A stretch of DNA of 64,000 nucleotides from Rugosimonospora acidiphila (GCF_039543385.1 NZ_BAABJQ010000001.1:186001-250000); one strand, 5' to 3'. Positions 16,641-25,510 are shown, counted from the stretch's first letter. A program made the numbers and translations. Notes: generated from the sequence alone by a model not told the origin.

Positions 16641-19600
16641 TCAGGCGAACGTCACGACCGCTCCGACCACCCCGACCAGGATGAGCCCGACCACGACCAC
16701 CACCAGGAATACGTTGAACTTGGAATGGCCGGGCTTCGGCTCGTCCGGCTGTCCCTGGGCCAGGATCTGGCCGGTCAGCGAGCCGGAGTTCTCCAGCGGA
16801 GAACCCTGGCTGGGGAAACCCCCGTTGGGGTTGAGGGCTCCGAACGCGGCGGTCGGAGGGGCGCCCGGACCGGGTGGCTGGGCCCCGTACACGTTCCCCG
16901 GGCCGTACTGGGCGCGAGCCTGGCCATACTGGGCAGCCCCGGGCGCGTCGCGCGGCGTCGAGGATCCGCGCCACTCCAGGCGCTCGACGTACTCGGGCGC
17001 CCCGATGGCCTGGGTCTGCTCGGGCTTCGACGAAGGATCCGCTGAGGGCGGTGCCCCGAACGGCGGGCCGGACATCGGCTGCCCGACCTGCGCCTGCCCG
17101 ACCTGCGCCTGCCCGACCTGCGCCTGCCCGACGGACGCCGCTCCCATGGGTGCCGCTCCCGGTTGACCCGGGAACGGCTGCCCCGCGGGCGGCTGCCCGA
17201 CCTGGGCGTACCCGGCCGGCGGCTGTCCGGCGAACGGCTGTCCGACCTGGGCCTGCCCGACCTGCGCCTGCCCGGCGAAGGGCTGCCCGGCCTGTGGGTA
17301 TCCGGCCGGCCCCTGGCCGCCGAACTGATGGTCCTGGGACGAACCGGCCGGGCCCTGCCCGCCGTACGGTGCCCCGGCGAACCCGGGGTCGCCGTAGGGC
17401 TGCCCGCCGTATGGCGCGTCCGGATGCGGCTGCCCGCCGTACGGGGCGTCTTGGTGCGGCTGCCCGCCGTAGGGGGCGTCTTGGTGCGGCTGCCCGCCGT
17501 AGGGGGCGTCTTGGTGCGGCTGCCCGCCGTAGGGGGCGTCTTGGTGCGGCTGCCCGCCGTAGGGCGGCCCGGCGAACCCGGGGTCGCCGTAGGGCTGGCC
17601 GCCGTATGGCGCGTCCGGGTGCGGCTGGCCGCCATAGGGCGCGTCCGCGAACGCCGGCCCGGCCTGGGACGGCGGCACGTCCTGGGCGCCGTAGTCGCCA
17701 CCGTTGAGGCCGGGCGTCGTCGACGGCGGCCAGGTCGGCAGCGCACCGGCCGGTACCGAGGGAGGACCGGCCGGCGACTCGCCCGTCGCGGGTGGCGGCG
17801 GGAACGGCGGCATGGGCGTGGGCGAGGGCGGGAAAGGTGGCCCCGGCGGCACGGGTGGGCCGGGCGGTACAGGCCCCGGGGTCGGTTCGGGCATCGGCGG
17901 CTCCGGCGGCACCGGGCCGGGCGGCGGCTGCGGCACCGGCCTGGGCGTCGGGAACGGGGTCGGCAGCGGTTCGGGGCTCGGCGGCGCCGGCGGCTCGGGC
18001 GGGGCCTCCGGGTCGAGCGGCGGCTCCGGGTGCCCACCGGGCTCGGGCTCGCCGAGCCGGGGCCAGGCCGGCGGCTCGTCCGACCGGCCCCAACCGCCCG
18101 AACCGGCACCGGGGTACCCGGCGGTGTCGGGGTAGCGCGGTTCCGGCTCGGGCGACGCGTCCGGGGGAATGGTCGAGCGGTATACCCGAGGGCCGCTCGT
18201 GCTGGAGTTCTGCATCAGGGCGGCGACCTCCTCGGCGGAGGCCCGGTCAACGTCGGGGCCACCCCCAGAGACCACGGCCCGGCCGGCCGCCGAATTGCCG
18301 GGTGCCGCCTGGGCCGCTCCCTGGGCGGGCGGCACCGAGGCGACCGAGCGCACCGGCGCGGCCGTCCCGGCGGCGTCGACTCCGGGCTCCGATGCCAGCT
18401 GGCCGTAGCCGCCGGAGGGTGTCTCCGAGTTGGACGGGAACGCGCCGGCCGCCGGATCGGTGCCGAGCCGGCCAAAGCCGCCGGAGGGCGTCTCCGAAGA
18501 GGGAGGGAAGTCTCCCGAGGGCAGTTCGGAGCTCAACTGCCCGAAGCCGCCCGAGGGCAGCTCGGACATCGGGCCGTCCACCGCGATCGAGGAGCCGCTC
18601 GGGGTGGGGTCGGTCGACGGCCAGCCGGGCTCGCCGCCCGGCGGAGTCGCCTCCGGCCAGGACTGGGCGAAGCCGCCGCCCCAGGAGGGCTCGGCCCCGC
18701 TCCGGGCCCCGTACGTGGCCGGATCGTCCTCCGGCATCGACGACTGGTACGGCGGCTGCTCGGCCACGGGTGCCGATTCCGGAAGCGACGAGTACCCGAA
18801 CGACTCGCGATCCCGCTGCGTCTCGGACGGCGCCGTGCCCGACTGGTCGAACCCGTCGAACGAGGAGAGCCCCATCGGGGGCCCGTCCGGCAGCCCCTCG
18901 AGCGAGGCGCCCTCGCGGCGCCGGGGAAGCTCGCCGCCGAAGCCGGGCGTCGTGGACCGGGCGTCGAACGGTTCGGCCTGCCCCGTCCCGGGCGCCGGCT
19001 GTTCGCCCCAGCCCGGCTGTGCCTGCTGGGCGGGCTGTTCGCCCCAGCCCGGCTGCGGCTGCTGGGCCGGTTGGTCACCCCAGCCCGGCTGCGGCTGCTG
19101 GGCCGGTTGGTCACCCCAGGCGGGCTGTGCCTGCTGGGCCGATTGGTCGCCCCAGCCTGGCTGGGATTGCTGTGCCGGCTGTTCGCTCCAGCCCGGCTGG
19201 GCGGGTTGGTCACCCCAGGCGGGCTGTGCCTGCTGGGCGGCCTGTTCGCCCCAGCCCGGCTGCGGCTGCTGGGCCTGCTGTTCGTTCCAGCCCTGCTGTG
19301 CCTGCTGGGCGGGTTGGCCACCCCAGTCTGGCTGCTGCTGGGCGGGCTGCTGTTCGCCCCAGTTCCCCTGTGCCTGCTGCTCGCCCCAGCCCGGCTGGGC
19401 GGGCTGGTAGTCCTCGGCCGGCTGCTCCGGCCGAGCCATCTCGCCGGCCCGGTACGTGTTTCCGGACGATCGCTGGGCGGGGACGCCCGAGGGCGGCGGG
19501 GCGATCACGGGCGCGGTGGCTCGCCCGACCGCGCCGGGGCCGGACACGCTCGCCGAGGCGACGGCCGGGGCCTCCGGGGAGGCCGGCGCGGACCCCGACC

Positions 19601-20201
19601 AGCCTTCCGGCGACCCGGCCGGCTCGGGTGGGGCGTTCCAGCCCGCGCCGGGATCCGGAGAGCCGTTCCAGCCGGCACCGGGCTCGGGCGGGGCGTTCCA
19701 CCCGCCGGCCACCGGTCCCGCCGGGGCGTTCCAGGGTGCGGCGCCGGGCTCCGCCGGGGCGTTCCAGGGTGCGGCGGGGGGCTCCGCCGGGGCGTTCCAC
19801 GGCGCCGCGCCCGGCTCGGGCCCGGCGTTCCACTGGTCCGGGGTCGCCGGGTGCTCGGCCCCCGCGCCCCAGGACTGCCCCGCCGGGGGCGTCTCGGGCG
19901 TCGGCGGCGGCATCCAGGGTGCCCAGGACGCGTCACGGGCCGGCGGCTCGGGTGCGGACGGGGTGCGGGGCGCGGACTCCTGCGAGTACGCCGGGTGATG
20001 GGGCTGGGGCGGCCACGGCGAGCCGGCCGGCGGGCGCGGAAGCTCGAACTGGCCTCCGGGCGGCGCCTCGGCCGACCCCCGGTCAGGGAATCCGGCGCCG
20101 AATGGCGGCGACGGCGGCATGCCGCCGTCGGGCCCGGACGGCGACCTACCAGCCGGCCCGCCCTCGGCCGACGCGTCACGGTAGGTGTTCTGGTCTTCCA
20201 T
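16641..20201 (-). CDS. Very large Pro/Gly/Gln-rich tail-anchored repeat protein
   Basis: A 1186-residue low-complexity protein from ATG 20201, chosen because GGGAGAG precedes it at good spacing; an upstream in-frame GTG (20270) adds 23 unsupported residues. Layout: acidic Pro/Gly-rich N-terminus; Trp-containing repeats of the type QPGWG(E/D)QPAQQ (36-bp units); Ser/Pro-rich linker; proline-rich PPxP region; APYGGQPHQD decapeptides (30-bp units); GQAQV pentapeptides; then one C-terminal hydrophobic helix (FNVFLVVVVVGLILVGVVG) and a four-residue end. With no signal peptide, it should be tail-anchored with almost all of it cytoplasmic. No family recognised. It may act as a condensate-forming or scaffold protein; that is inference. 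Followed by the small ORF and helicase. Confidence 0.7.
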   Translation of the reverse strand: MEDQNTYRDASAEGGPAGRSPSGPDGGMPPSPPFGAGFPDRGSAEAPPGGQFELPRPPAGSPWPPQPHHPAYSQESAPRTPSAPEPPARDASWAPWMPPPTPETPPAGQSWGAGAEHPATPDQWNAGPEPGAAPWNAPAEPPAAPWNAPAEPGAAPWNAPAGPVAGGWNAPPEPGAGWNGSPDPGAGWNAPPEPAGSPEGWSGSAPASPEAPAVASASVSGPGAVGRATAPVIAPPPSGVPAQRSSGNTYRAGEMARPEQPAEDYQPAQPGWGEQQAQGNWGEQQPAQQQPDWGGQPAQQAQQGWNEQQAQQPQPGWGEQAAQQAQPAWGDQPAQPGWSEQPAQQSQPGWGDQSAQQAQPAWGDQPAQQPQPGWGDQPAQQPQPGWGEQPAQQAQPGWGEQPAPGTGQAEPFDARSTTPGFGGELPRRREGASLEGLPDGPPMGLSSFDGFDQSGTAPSETQRDRESFGYSSLPESAPVAEQPPYQSSMPEDDPATYGARSGAEPSWGGGFAQSWPEATPPGGEPGWPSTDPTPSGSSIAVDGPMSELPSGGFGQLSSELPSGDFPPSSETPSGGFGRLGTDPAAGAFPSNSETPSGGYGQLASEPGVDAAGTAAPVRSVASVPPAQGAAQAAPGNSAAGRAVVSGGGPDVDRASAEEVAALMQNSSTSGPRVYRSTIPPDASPEPEPRYPDTAGYPGAGSGGWGRSDEPPAWPRLGEPEPGGHPEPPLDPEAPPEPPAPPSPEPLPTPFPTPRPVPQPPPGPVPPEPPMPEPTPGPVPPGPPVPPGPPFPPSPTPMPPFPPPPATGESPAGPPSVPAGALPTWPPSTTPGLNGGDYGAQDVPPSQAGPAFADAPYGGQPHPDAPYGGQPYGDPGFAGPPYGGQPHQDAPYGGQPHQDAPYGGQPHQDAPYGGQPHQDAPYGGQPHPDAPYGGQPYGDPGFAGAPYGGQGPAGSSQDHQFGGQGPAGYPQAGQPFAGQAQVGQAQVGQPFAGQPPAGYAQVGQPPAGQPFPGQPGAAPMGAASVGQAQVGQAQVGQAQVGQPMSGPPFGAPPSADPSSKPEQTQAIGAPEYVERLEWRGSSTPRDAPGAAQYGQARAQYGPGNVYGAQPPGPGAPPTAAFGALNPNGGFPSQGSPLENSGSLTGQILAQGQPDEPKPGHSKFNVFLVVVVVGLILVGVVGAVVTFA
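17086..17135 (-). repeat. 15-bp GQAQV-coding repeats
   Basis: Three to four 15-base units (GACCTGCGCCTGCCC on the plus strand) encode GQAQV pentapeptides on the minus strand. A related pair recurs near 17240-17275. Confidence 0.75.
17389..17660 (-). repeat. 30-bp tandem repeats coding APYGGQPHQD, inside a duplicated flank
   Basis: Exact 30-base units at 17461, 17491 and 17521 with a one-base variant at 17431. They are flanked on both sides by a related block encoding GDPGFAG(P/A)PYGGQ and PDAPYGGQP (near 17389 and 17583). All are in frame, so this is a coding minisatellite rather than a CRISPR array. Confidence 0.88.
19000..19410 (-). repeat. 36-bp tandem repeats coding QPGWG(E/D)QPAQQ
   Basis: About ten degenerate 36-base units; two adjacent ones starting near 19046 and 19082 are practically identical. 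Each keeps one Trp within a Gln/Pro/Gly background, a sticker-and-spacer-like pattern. Confidence 0.8.
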
Positions 20202-20368
20202 GACACTCTCCCAGCGTGTGCCGCCGGTCGATGGATCGGCCGGCGGTTGCGTGCTGCACCTGGCGTTCACCGTGCCACATTCCGGCCGCAGAACACAGTC
20301 GGCCCCGGCATCGTCGTGCCGTCAGGGGACGGGTATGGCGCTCAGCTGGTCGATGACGCGCCGCGCGG

Positions 20369-21919
20369 TCAGGCCGGGCCGGATTGGGACGCCGAGGCAC
20401 TCGCCGTTCCGGACTCGGACTCCGATGTGCTGGGCGACGGGCTGCCGATCGTCGAACCCCCCGACGACGGCGGCGGCGCGACCGGCGGGCGCGACGGGGA
20501 GGCGGGCGGCGGAGTCGGTGACTTCGATGGGCTCGAGGTCGGGCTCGGGCTTGAGCTCGGGCTTGAACTCGGGCTCGGCGAGGAGCCGGAGGGAGGCGCG
20601 CTCGGGGTCTTCGACGGGTGCGGGTTCGGGCTCGAGGTCTTCGACGGGGTCGGGCTCGGCGTCTTGGACGGGGTCGGCGACGCCGATTGGGTGGGCGTCG
20701 GGGCGCCCACGGCCGGGTAGACCCTGGTCGCACCGTAGAACGCCGACCACCAGACCTGGCTGACCCGGACCGGGGTGCCCTCGTGGGCGGCCTCGACCAT
20801 CAGGTTGTCGCCGTAATAGATCGCGACGTGGGAGATCGTGGTCCAGTCGGTCTTGCTGGTGGTGCTGAAGAACAACAGGTCGCCCGGGAGCAGCTGGGAC
20901 GGCGGGACCTCCGAGACCGAGGTGGCGTGGAACTGGTCGGCGGCCACCCGGGGCAGCGTGTATCCGGTGGATCGGTAGGAGGCCCAGGTCAGCCCGGAGC
21001 AGTCGAAGAAGTTGGGCCCCTCGGCGCCGAACTTGTACCACTTTGGCGGGTTTGCCGTCGCCTGCGCGTATGCCCAGCGCAGCGCGGCCAGCGCCTTCGG
21101 GTTGGCCACCCTGCCGTTGACCTGGGTGCCGGCCCCGAACTCCGGGTCCAGCTGCTGATCCGAGGCGGCCTGTGCCGCCTCAGCCGCCTCGATCTGCGTC
21201 GCGTTGGTGGTCTGCAGCGAGGTCAGCGTGGTGTTCTGCTGGTTGTAGCTGCTCTGAAGGCTGTTCTGCTGGCTTTCGAGCTCCTGTTCGTGGGCCAGCG
21301 CCGCCCGGTAGGCCTCCTCGTCGGTGGCGGCCTCCTTGCGCGCCTCGGTGGCGTCCTGCGCGGCCGCGACGCTGCCGGTCTGGCTGCCGCCGGCGTTGAG
21401 CCCCGGCGCCAGCATGCCGAGCTGGTGGACGTCGCTCGCGAAGTTCGCCAGCGGGCCGAGCCCGGCCGCGTCCTCGTAGGCCTGTGCCGCCAGGTTGTCG
21501 GCCTTCGTCTGCGTCTCGGCCGCGTTCTTGATCGCCTGCTGCCAGACCTGGTACGTGGAGTTCGCGTCCTGCTTCGCGTTGTCCAGGTCGAAATTGGCCT
21601 CTTTGAGCTTCTCGCCGGTCGCCTCGAGGGTCGCGTACTGAGCGGTGATCTGCGAGGCGTACGGGCCGGTGACCGGGGTCAACCCGGAACCGGCCTGGGC
21701 GCTGCCCGGCGGGGTGAGCGGCGAACCGGAAATCGGGGCGACCCCGGTGTCGGGAATCGTCGCGGTCGACGGAGGGTTCTGCCCCGGGTTGGCGTCCGCC
21801 GGAGCCGCGAACGACGGCCGGGCGATCAGGACGCACACCACGCTGCACACCAGCACCGGCCATGCGAACCGCCGCACGGCCGGTAGTCGGAGTGAGGACT
21901 GCCGCGTGTGCTGATTCAT
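20369..21919 (-). CDS. Secreted NlpC/P60 peptidoglycan endopeptidase
   Basis: A 516-residue cell-wall hydrolase. It has a Sec signal peptide (about residues 1-39, cleavage after SFA), a helical coiled-coil region (about 85-255), and a C-terminal NlpC/P60 domain with catalytic Cys307 in FFDCSGLTWASY, His364 in ISHVAIYYG and third polar residue His379. It ends with a roughly 110-residue Pro/Ser/Thr-rich tail. The architecture resembles mycobacterial RipA/RipC, in which the coiled coil restrains or docks the enzyme. It should cleave D-Glu to diamino-acid stem peptide bonds during growth or division. It is divergent from mqnE. Confidence 0.92.
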   Translation of the reverse strand: MNQHTRQSSLRLPAVRRFAWPVLVCSVVCVLIARPSFAAPADANPGQNPPSTATIPDTGVAPISGSPLTPPGSAQAGSGLTPVTGPYASQITAQYATLEATGEKLKEANFDLDNAKQDANSTYQVWQQAIKNAAETQTKADNLAAQAYEDAAGLGPLANFASDVHQLGMLAPGLNAGGSQTGSVAAAQDATEARKEAATDEEAYRAALAHEQELESQQNSLQSSYNQQNTTLTSLQTTNATQIEAAEAAQAASDQQLDPEFGAGTQVNGRVANPKALAALRWAYAQATANPPKWYKFGAEGPNFFDCSGLTWASYRSTGYTLPRVAADQFHATSVSEVPPSQLLPGDLLFFSTTSKTDWTTISHVAIYYGDNLMVEAAHEGTPVRVSQVWWSAFYGATRVYPAVGAPTPTQSASPTPSKTPSPTPSKTSSPNPHPSKTPSAPPSGSSPSPSSSPSSSPSPTSSPSKSPTPPPASPSRPPVAPPPSSGGSTIGSPSPSTSESESGTASASASQSGPA

Positions 21920-22193
21920 GCCACCCGTCCCGCGCTGCCGGCGTTGATTTTCCCCCCAACCGTCCTACCTCAGAGCAGCAAGCCCTGTCACCCGACGGCG
22001 GGTAACAGTTTCCTGACCGTCAGGGGCAGGAAAGGCTTCCACCGCTGGTCGTAGCGCATGCGTGCCGACTGACGGGGATCTGTCGGCGTGGGGCGGGCGG
22101 CGCGCCGGTACCAACGGGTGGGACGTAGGCTCGGAGTCCGGCGACCGCGGTCGGATACCGGGCCGGGCGACGGGGCGACAGGAGGCGGGGTAC

Positions 22194-23366
22194 GTGGACG
22201 CGGGACTCAAGCGCGAGCTCGAGGACAAGGTCTCCGCTGGTGAGCGGCTGACCCGCGCCGACGGCGAGGCGCTGTACGCCAGCGACGACCTCGCTTGGCT
22301 GGGCCGGCTGGCGCACCAGAAGCGCACCGAGCGCAGTGGCGACCGGGTGATGTTCAACGTCAACCGGCACCTCAACCTCACCAACGTCTGCTCGGCGGCC
22401 TGTGCGTACTGCTCATTCCAGCGCAAGCCCGGCGAGAAGGACGCGTACACGATGCGGGTCGAGGAGGCCGTGGCCAAGGCCTCCGAGATGAAGGACGAGC
22501 AGCTCACCGAGTTGCACATCGTCAACGGCCTGCACCCGACGCTGCCCTGGAAGTACTACCCGCGGGTGCTGCGCGAGCTGAAGGCCGCGCTGCCCGGGGT
22601 GTCGCTCAAGGCGTTCACCGCCACCGAGATCCACTGGTTCGAGAAGATCTCCGGCCGGCCCGCCGACGAGATCCTGGACGAGCTGATCGACGCCGGGCTC
22701 GAGTCGCTGACCGGCGGCGGGGCGGAGATCTTCGACTGGGAGGTCCGGCAGCACATCGTCGACCACGCCACGCACTGGGAGGACTGGTCGCGGATCCACC
22801 GCCTGGCGCACGGCAAGGGCTTGAAGACCCCGAGCACCATGCTGTACGGGCACATCGAGGAGCACCGGCACCGGGTCGACCACGTGCTGCGCCTGCGCGA
22901 ACTGCAGGACGAGACGGGCGGCTTCCAGGTCTTCATCCCGCTGCGATACCAGCACGACTTCGTCGATTCGGCGGACGGCAAGATCCGCAACCGGCTCCAG
23001 GAGCGCACCACCATGGCGGCGCCGGCCGAATCGCTGAAGACCTTCGCGGTCTCGCGGCTGCTGTTCGACAACGTTCCGCACGTCAAGTGCTTCTGGGTGA
23101 TGCACGGGCTGTCGGTGGCGCAGCTCTCGCTCAACTTCGGCGCCGACGACCTGGACGGCTCGGTGGTCGAATACAAGATCACGCATGATGCGGACAACTA
23201 CGGGACCCCGGCCACGATGCACCGGGAGGACCTGCTCAACCTGATCTGGGACGCGGGCTTCCAACCGGTTGAACGCAACACGCGGTACGAGATCGTCCGT
23301 GAGCACGAGCCCCCGGTGCCGCTCGCGCTGCGCCGCGCCGAGCCGCAGCAGGTATGGGCGGCCTGA
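22194..23366 (+). CDS. mqnE: Aminofutalosine synthase (radical SAM)
   Basis: Radical SAM enzyme that joins the chorismate-derived 3-enolpyruvylbenzoate (MqnA product) to the adenosyl radical to give aminofutalosine. The [4Fe-4S] motif is CSAACAYC (CX3CX2C) in the LTNVCSAACAYCSFQ context, with LTGGGAEIFDW and VFIPLRYQHDF further on. GTG 22194 is preferred to the upstream ATG 22062 because AGGAGG stands 8 bases before it, giving a normal 390-residue protein. It overlaps the next membrane-protein gene by 13 bases. mqnA and mqnC lie elsewhere in the window. Confidence 0.93.
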   Translation: MDAGLKRELEDKVSAGERLTRADGEALYASDDLAWLGRLAHQKRTERSGDRVMFNVNRHLNLTNVCSAACAYCSFQRKPGEKDAYTMRVEEAVAKASEMKDEQLTELHIVNGLHPTLPWKYYPRVLRELKAALPGVSLKAFTATEIHWFEKISGRPADEILDELIDAGLESLTGGGAEIFDWEVRQHIVDHATHWEDWSRIHRLAHGKGLKTPSTMLYGHIEEHRHRVDHVLRLRELQDETGGFQVFIPLRYQHDFVDSADGKIRNRLQERTTMAAPAESLKTFAVSRLLFDNVPHVKCFWVMHGLSVAQLSLNFGADDLDGSVVEYKITHDADNYGTPATMHREDLLNLIWDAGFQPVERNTRYEIVREHEPPVPLALRRAEPQQVWAA

Positions 23367-23974
23367 ACAGCGCCGGCTCCGGACGCCGCCGCCCGCCACG
23401 GGGCCGGGGCGGCGACCCTCGGCGCGCGGGCCAGGCGGCACAGGGCCAGGGCCGTGGACCGGCGGCGCAGGGCGCGGGCCAGGGCCGTGGGCAGGGCGCG
23501 CGGGGTTCGGGCCGGGGCCCGCAGGGTGGCGGCCGGAGCGGCGGGCAGGGTTCCAAGGGTGGCGGCCGGCCGCAGGCCGCCGGGCCCTGGCGGGCGACCG
23601 GGCCCGACGCGAGGCTGGTCGACCTGCTCGGACAGGTGATCTTTGGGCTGGTGGTCGGGCTCGCCGCGCTGGCCGCGATCGACGGCATCTTCGCCCTGAT
23701 CCAGCTCGGCACGTTCGGGCACGCCTCCGGCTGGCTCATCGCGATCCTCCCGGTCTGGCTGTTCGCCGAGGAGTTCCGTGCCTGGCCGGGAGTAGGGTTA
23801 CGGATCGTTGTGGCGGTCGTCGCCGCGGCGATCGGGCTGGTCCTGGGCTCGGTGGTGGGTGGTCTGGCGGACTTCCTGCCGCCCTTGGGCGTGGGCGATA
23901 TCGGTGCGGCGGTGGCTACGCTGAGTTACACGCTGTTGTGGTTCTTCGGCGTCCGGTGGCTGGCCCACCGGTAG
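23354..23974 (+). CDS. Membrane protein with Gly/Arg/Gln-rich cytoplasmic head
   Basis: A 206-residue protein with a disordered basic N-terminus (about 80 residues of Gly, Arg and Gln) followed by about four transmembrane segments (LLGQVIFGLVVGLAALAAI, WLIAILPVWLFA, IVVAVVAAAIGLVLGSVVGG, AVATLSYTLLWFFGVRW). It overlaps the 3' end of mqnE by 13 bases, suggesting translational coupling. No function recognised. A link to menaquinone metabolism rests only on position. Confidence 0.75.
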   Translation: MGGLNSAGSGRRRPPRGRGGDPRRAGQAAQGQGRGPAAQGAGQGRGQGARGSGRGPQGGGRSGGQGSKGGGRPQAAGPWRATGPDARLVDLLGQVIFGLVVGLAALAAIDGIFALIQLGTFGHASGWLIAILPVWLFAEEFRAWPGVGLRIVVAVVAAAIGLVLGSVVGGLADFLPPLGVGDIGAAVATLSYTLLWFFGVRWLAHR

Positions 23975-23994
23975 GTGCGTGAGAGGTGAGATCG

Positions 23995-24252
23995 GTGAGC
24001 CCCGCGGTCAAGTACACGTTGGGTCGAGTCGGCCTGTTCGTGGTGGTGGCGCTGGTGCTGTGGCCGGTGCCCGACATCGATCTGCTCGTCAAGCTGATGG
24101 TCGCGATCATCGCCTCGTTCGGGCTGCAGTTCGTCCTGCTGCGCAAATGGCGCATGGAGATGATCGGCCAGGTCGACCAGGCGGTGACCCGCCGCAAAGC
24201 GGACAAGGCCAAGCTGCGCTCCGCCCTGGCCGGCGACGACGAGGACGACTGA
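23995..24252 (+). CDS. DUF4229-like small membrane protein
   Basis: An 85-residue protein with two transmembrane helices (LGRVGLFVVVALVLW and LLVKLMVAIIASFGLQFVLL) and a charged C-terminal tail ending in acidic residues, the pattern of actinobacterial DUF4229 proteins found near menaquinone genes. GTG 23995 is preferred to GTG 23986 because GAGAGG stands 8 bases before it. Function unknown. Confidence 0.75.
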   Translation: MSPAVKYTLGRVGLFVVVALVLWPVPDIDLLVKLMVAIIASFGLQFVLLRKWRMEMIGQVDQAVTRRKADKAKLRSALAGDDEDD

Positions 24253-24349
24253 GCCAGACCTCGGCGGGGAGCGCGACCGAGCCGGATCGCGGCGCGGGGG
24301 AGCGCCCCACGCCCCGCCTGAGGGCGGTGGCGCCGAGGCCGGAGCCACG

Positions 24350-24466
24350 GTGAGCTACCGTCTACCCGTTCGTGCGCAGCGAAGCCGGTGCGACTCCGGC
24401 GCTGTCCCGCAACTGTGATGCCCCACCGGTCGTGCCGGCGGGGACGAGCCAGGTCGCCTGCCGCGC
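24350..24466 (+). ncRNA. Cobalamin riboswitch
   Basis: The conserved core of the B12 aptamer is readable: GAAGCCGGTGCGACTCCGGC followed by GCTGTCCCGCAACTGTGATG, a P7-like arm, and the B12 box GCCAGGTCGCCTGCC (about 24448-24462). It lies about 95 bases upstream of the btuF ATG. Downstream sequence can pair around GAGGAGGGGC (24488-24500), a possible expression platform. It should repress btuFCD when cobalamin is plentiful. Confidence 0.92.
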
Positions 24467-24559
24467 GGATCGCGGAACCACGCTCTCGAGGAGGGGCATT
24501 CTCGCGGGCGGAACCCGTCCCGTCGGCGAAGCACCAGGCCTCGACCGACAGGAGGACAG

Positions 24560-25510
24560 ATGACCAAGTACGCCACGGTAGGCCCGCGCAAGGCCGCGCT
24601 GGCGCTCGCCGCCCTGGCCGTCGCCGGCCTGGTCGCCGGTTGCGGATCGAGCACACCCGCCACGTCCGCGAGGCCCGCCACGAGCGCGTCGGCGTTCCCG
24701 GTCACCGTTGGCGGTGTCACGCTCTCCCAGCGCCCCACGCACATCGTGTCGCTGACCCCGACCGGCACGGAGATGCTCTTCGCGATCGGTGCCGGCAGCC
24801 AGGTGGCCGCCGTGGATGATCAGTCGAACTACCCGGCCGGCGTGCCGAAGACCAACCTGTCCGGGTACCAGCCCGACGCCGAGGCGATCGCCGCGAAGAG
24901 CCCGGACCTGGTGGTCATCTCGGAGGACATCAACGACATCAAGCAGCAGCTGACCAAGCTGAAGGTCCCGGTGTACGTGATGCCGGCGGCCGCCACCCTG
25001 AACGATTCGTACACGGAGCTGACCGACCTCGGCAGGCTCACCGACCACCAGAGCCAGGCCGCCAATGCCGTGACGCAGATGAAGGACGGCATCGCCAGCC
25101 TGGTCAAGGACGTGCCGAAGCGCACCAAGCCGCTGACCTACTACTACGAACTCGACCAGACCTACTACTCAGCCACGTCGAAGACCTTCATCGGCTCCCT
25201 GTTCAGCATGGTCGGGCTGACCAACATCGCCGACCCGGCGGACACCGACGGTAAGGCTGGCGGGTACCCGCAGCTGTCCGCGGAGAGCATCGTGAAGGCG
25301 AATCCGGATCTGATCTTCCTGGCCGACACCAAGTGCTGTCAGCAGTCGGCGAGCACCGTGGCGGCGCGCCCGGGCTGGAGCGGGCTGAGCGCGGTGCGCG
25401 ACGGCCGGGTCGTCGCGCTGGACGACGACATCGCCTCGCGCTGGGGCCCTCGCGTCGTCAACCTGGTGAAGGACATCACCGACGCGGTGGAGAAGGTACC
25501 GGCTTCGTGA
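24560..25510 (+). CDS. btuF: Vitamin B12 ABC transporter, substrate-binding lipoprotein
   Basis: A 316-residue extracytoplasmic binding protein of the BtuF/FecB class. It has a lipoprotein signal (lipobox VAGC), then the typical PTHIVSLTPTGTEMLFAIGAG opening (read as two short blocks), LVVISEDIND, and the C-terminal lobe LIFLADTKCC. AGGAGG precedes ATG 24560 by 6 bases. The cobalamin riboswitch immediately upstream makes B12 or a corrinoid precursor the likely ligand rather than a siderophore. It is followed by permease and ATPase genes. Confidence 0.9.
   Translation: MTKYATVGPRKAALALAALAVAGLVAGCGSSTPATSARPATSASAFPVTVGGVTLSQRPTHIVSLTPTGTEMLFAIGAGSQVAAVDDQSNYPAGVPKTNLSGYQPDAEAIAAKSPDLVVISEDINDIKQQLTKLKVPVYVMPAAATLNDSYTELTDLGRLTDHQSQAANAVTQMKDGIASLVKDVPKRTKPLTYYYELDQTYYSATSKTFIGSLFSMVGLTNIADPADTDGKAGGYPQLSAESIVKANPDLIFLADTKCCQQSASTVAARPGWSGLSAVRDGRVVALDDDIASRWGPRVVNLVKDITDAVEKVPAS

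Noticed and set aside
17389..17660. Possible CRISPR array
   Set aside because: Units are contiguous and in frame with no unique spacers and no cas genes; they encode APYGGQPHQD repeats.
17163..20720. Very long open frame on the plus strand opposite the repeat protein
   Set aside because: It is antisense to the repetitive gene; open only because of high GC and repeat bias. The product is Arg/Gly-rich without domains, whereas the minus frame has a ribosome site and a membrane anchor.
21920..22060. c-di-AMP (ydaO) riboswitch upstream of the NlpC/P60 gene
   Set aside because: Common upstream of actinobacterial wall hydrolases, but I could not find the conserved aptamer blocks in the minus-strand leader.
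22062..22193. Upstream ATG start for mqnE
   Set aside because: The extra 44 residues are low-complexity and lack similarity; GTG 22194 has a perfect AGGAGG site.
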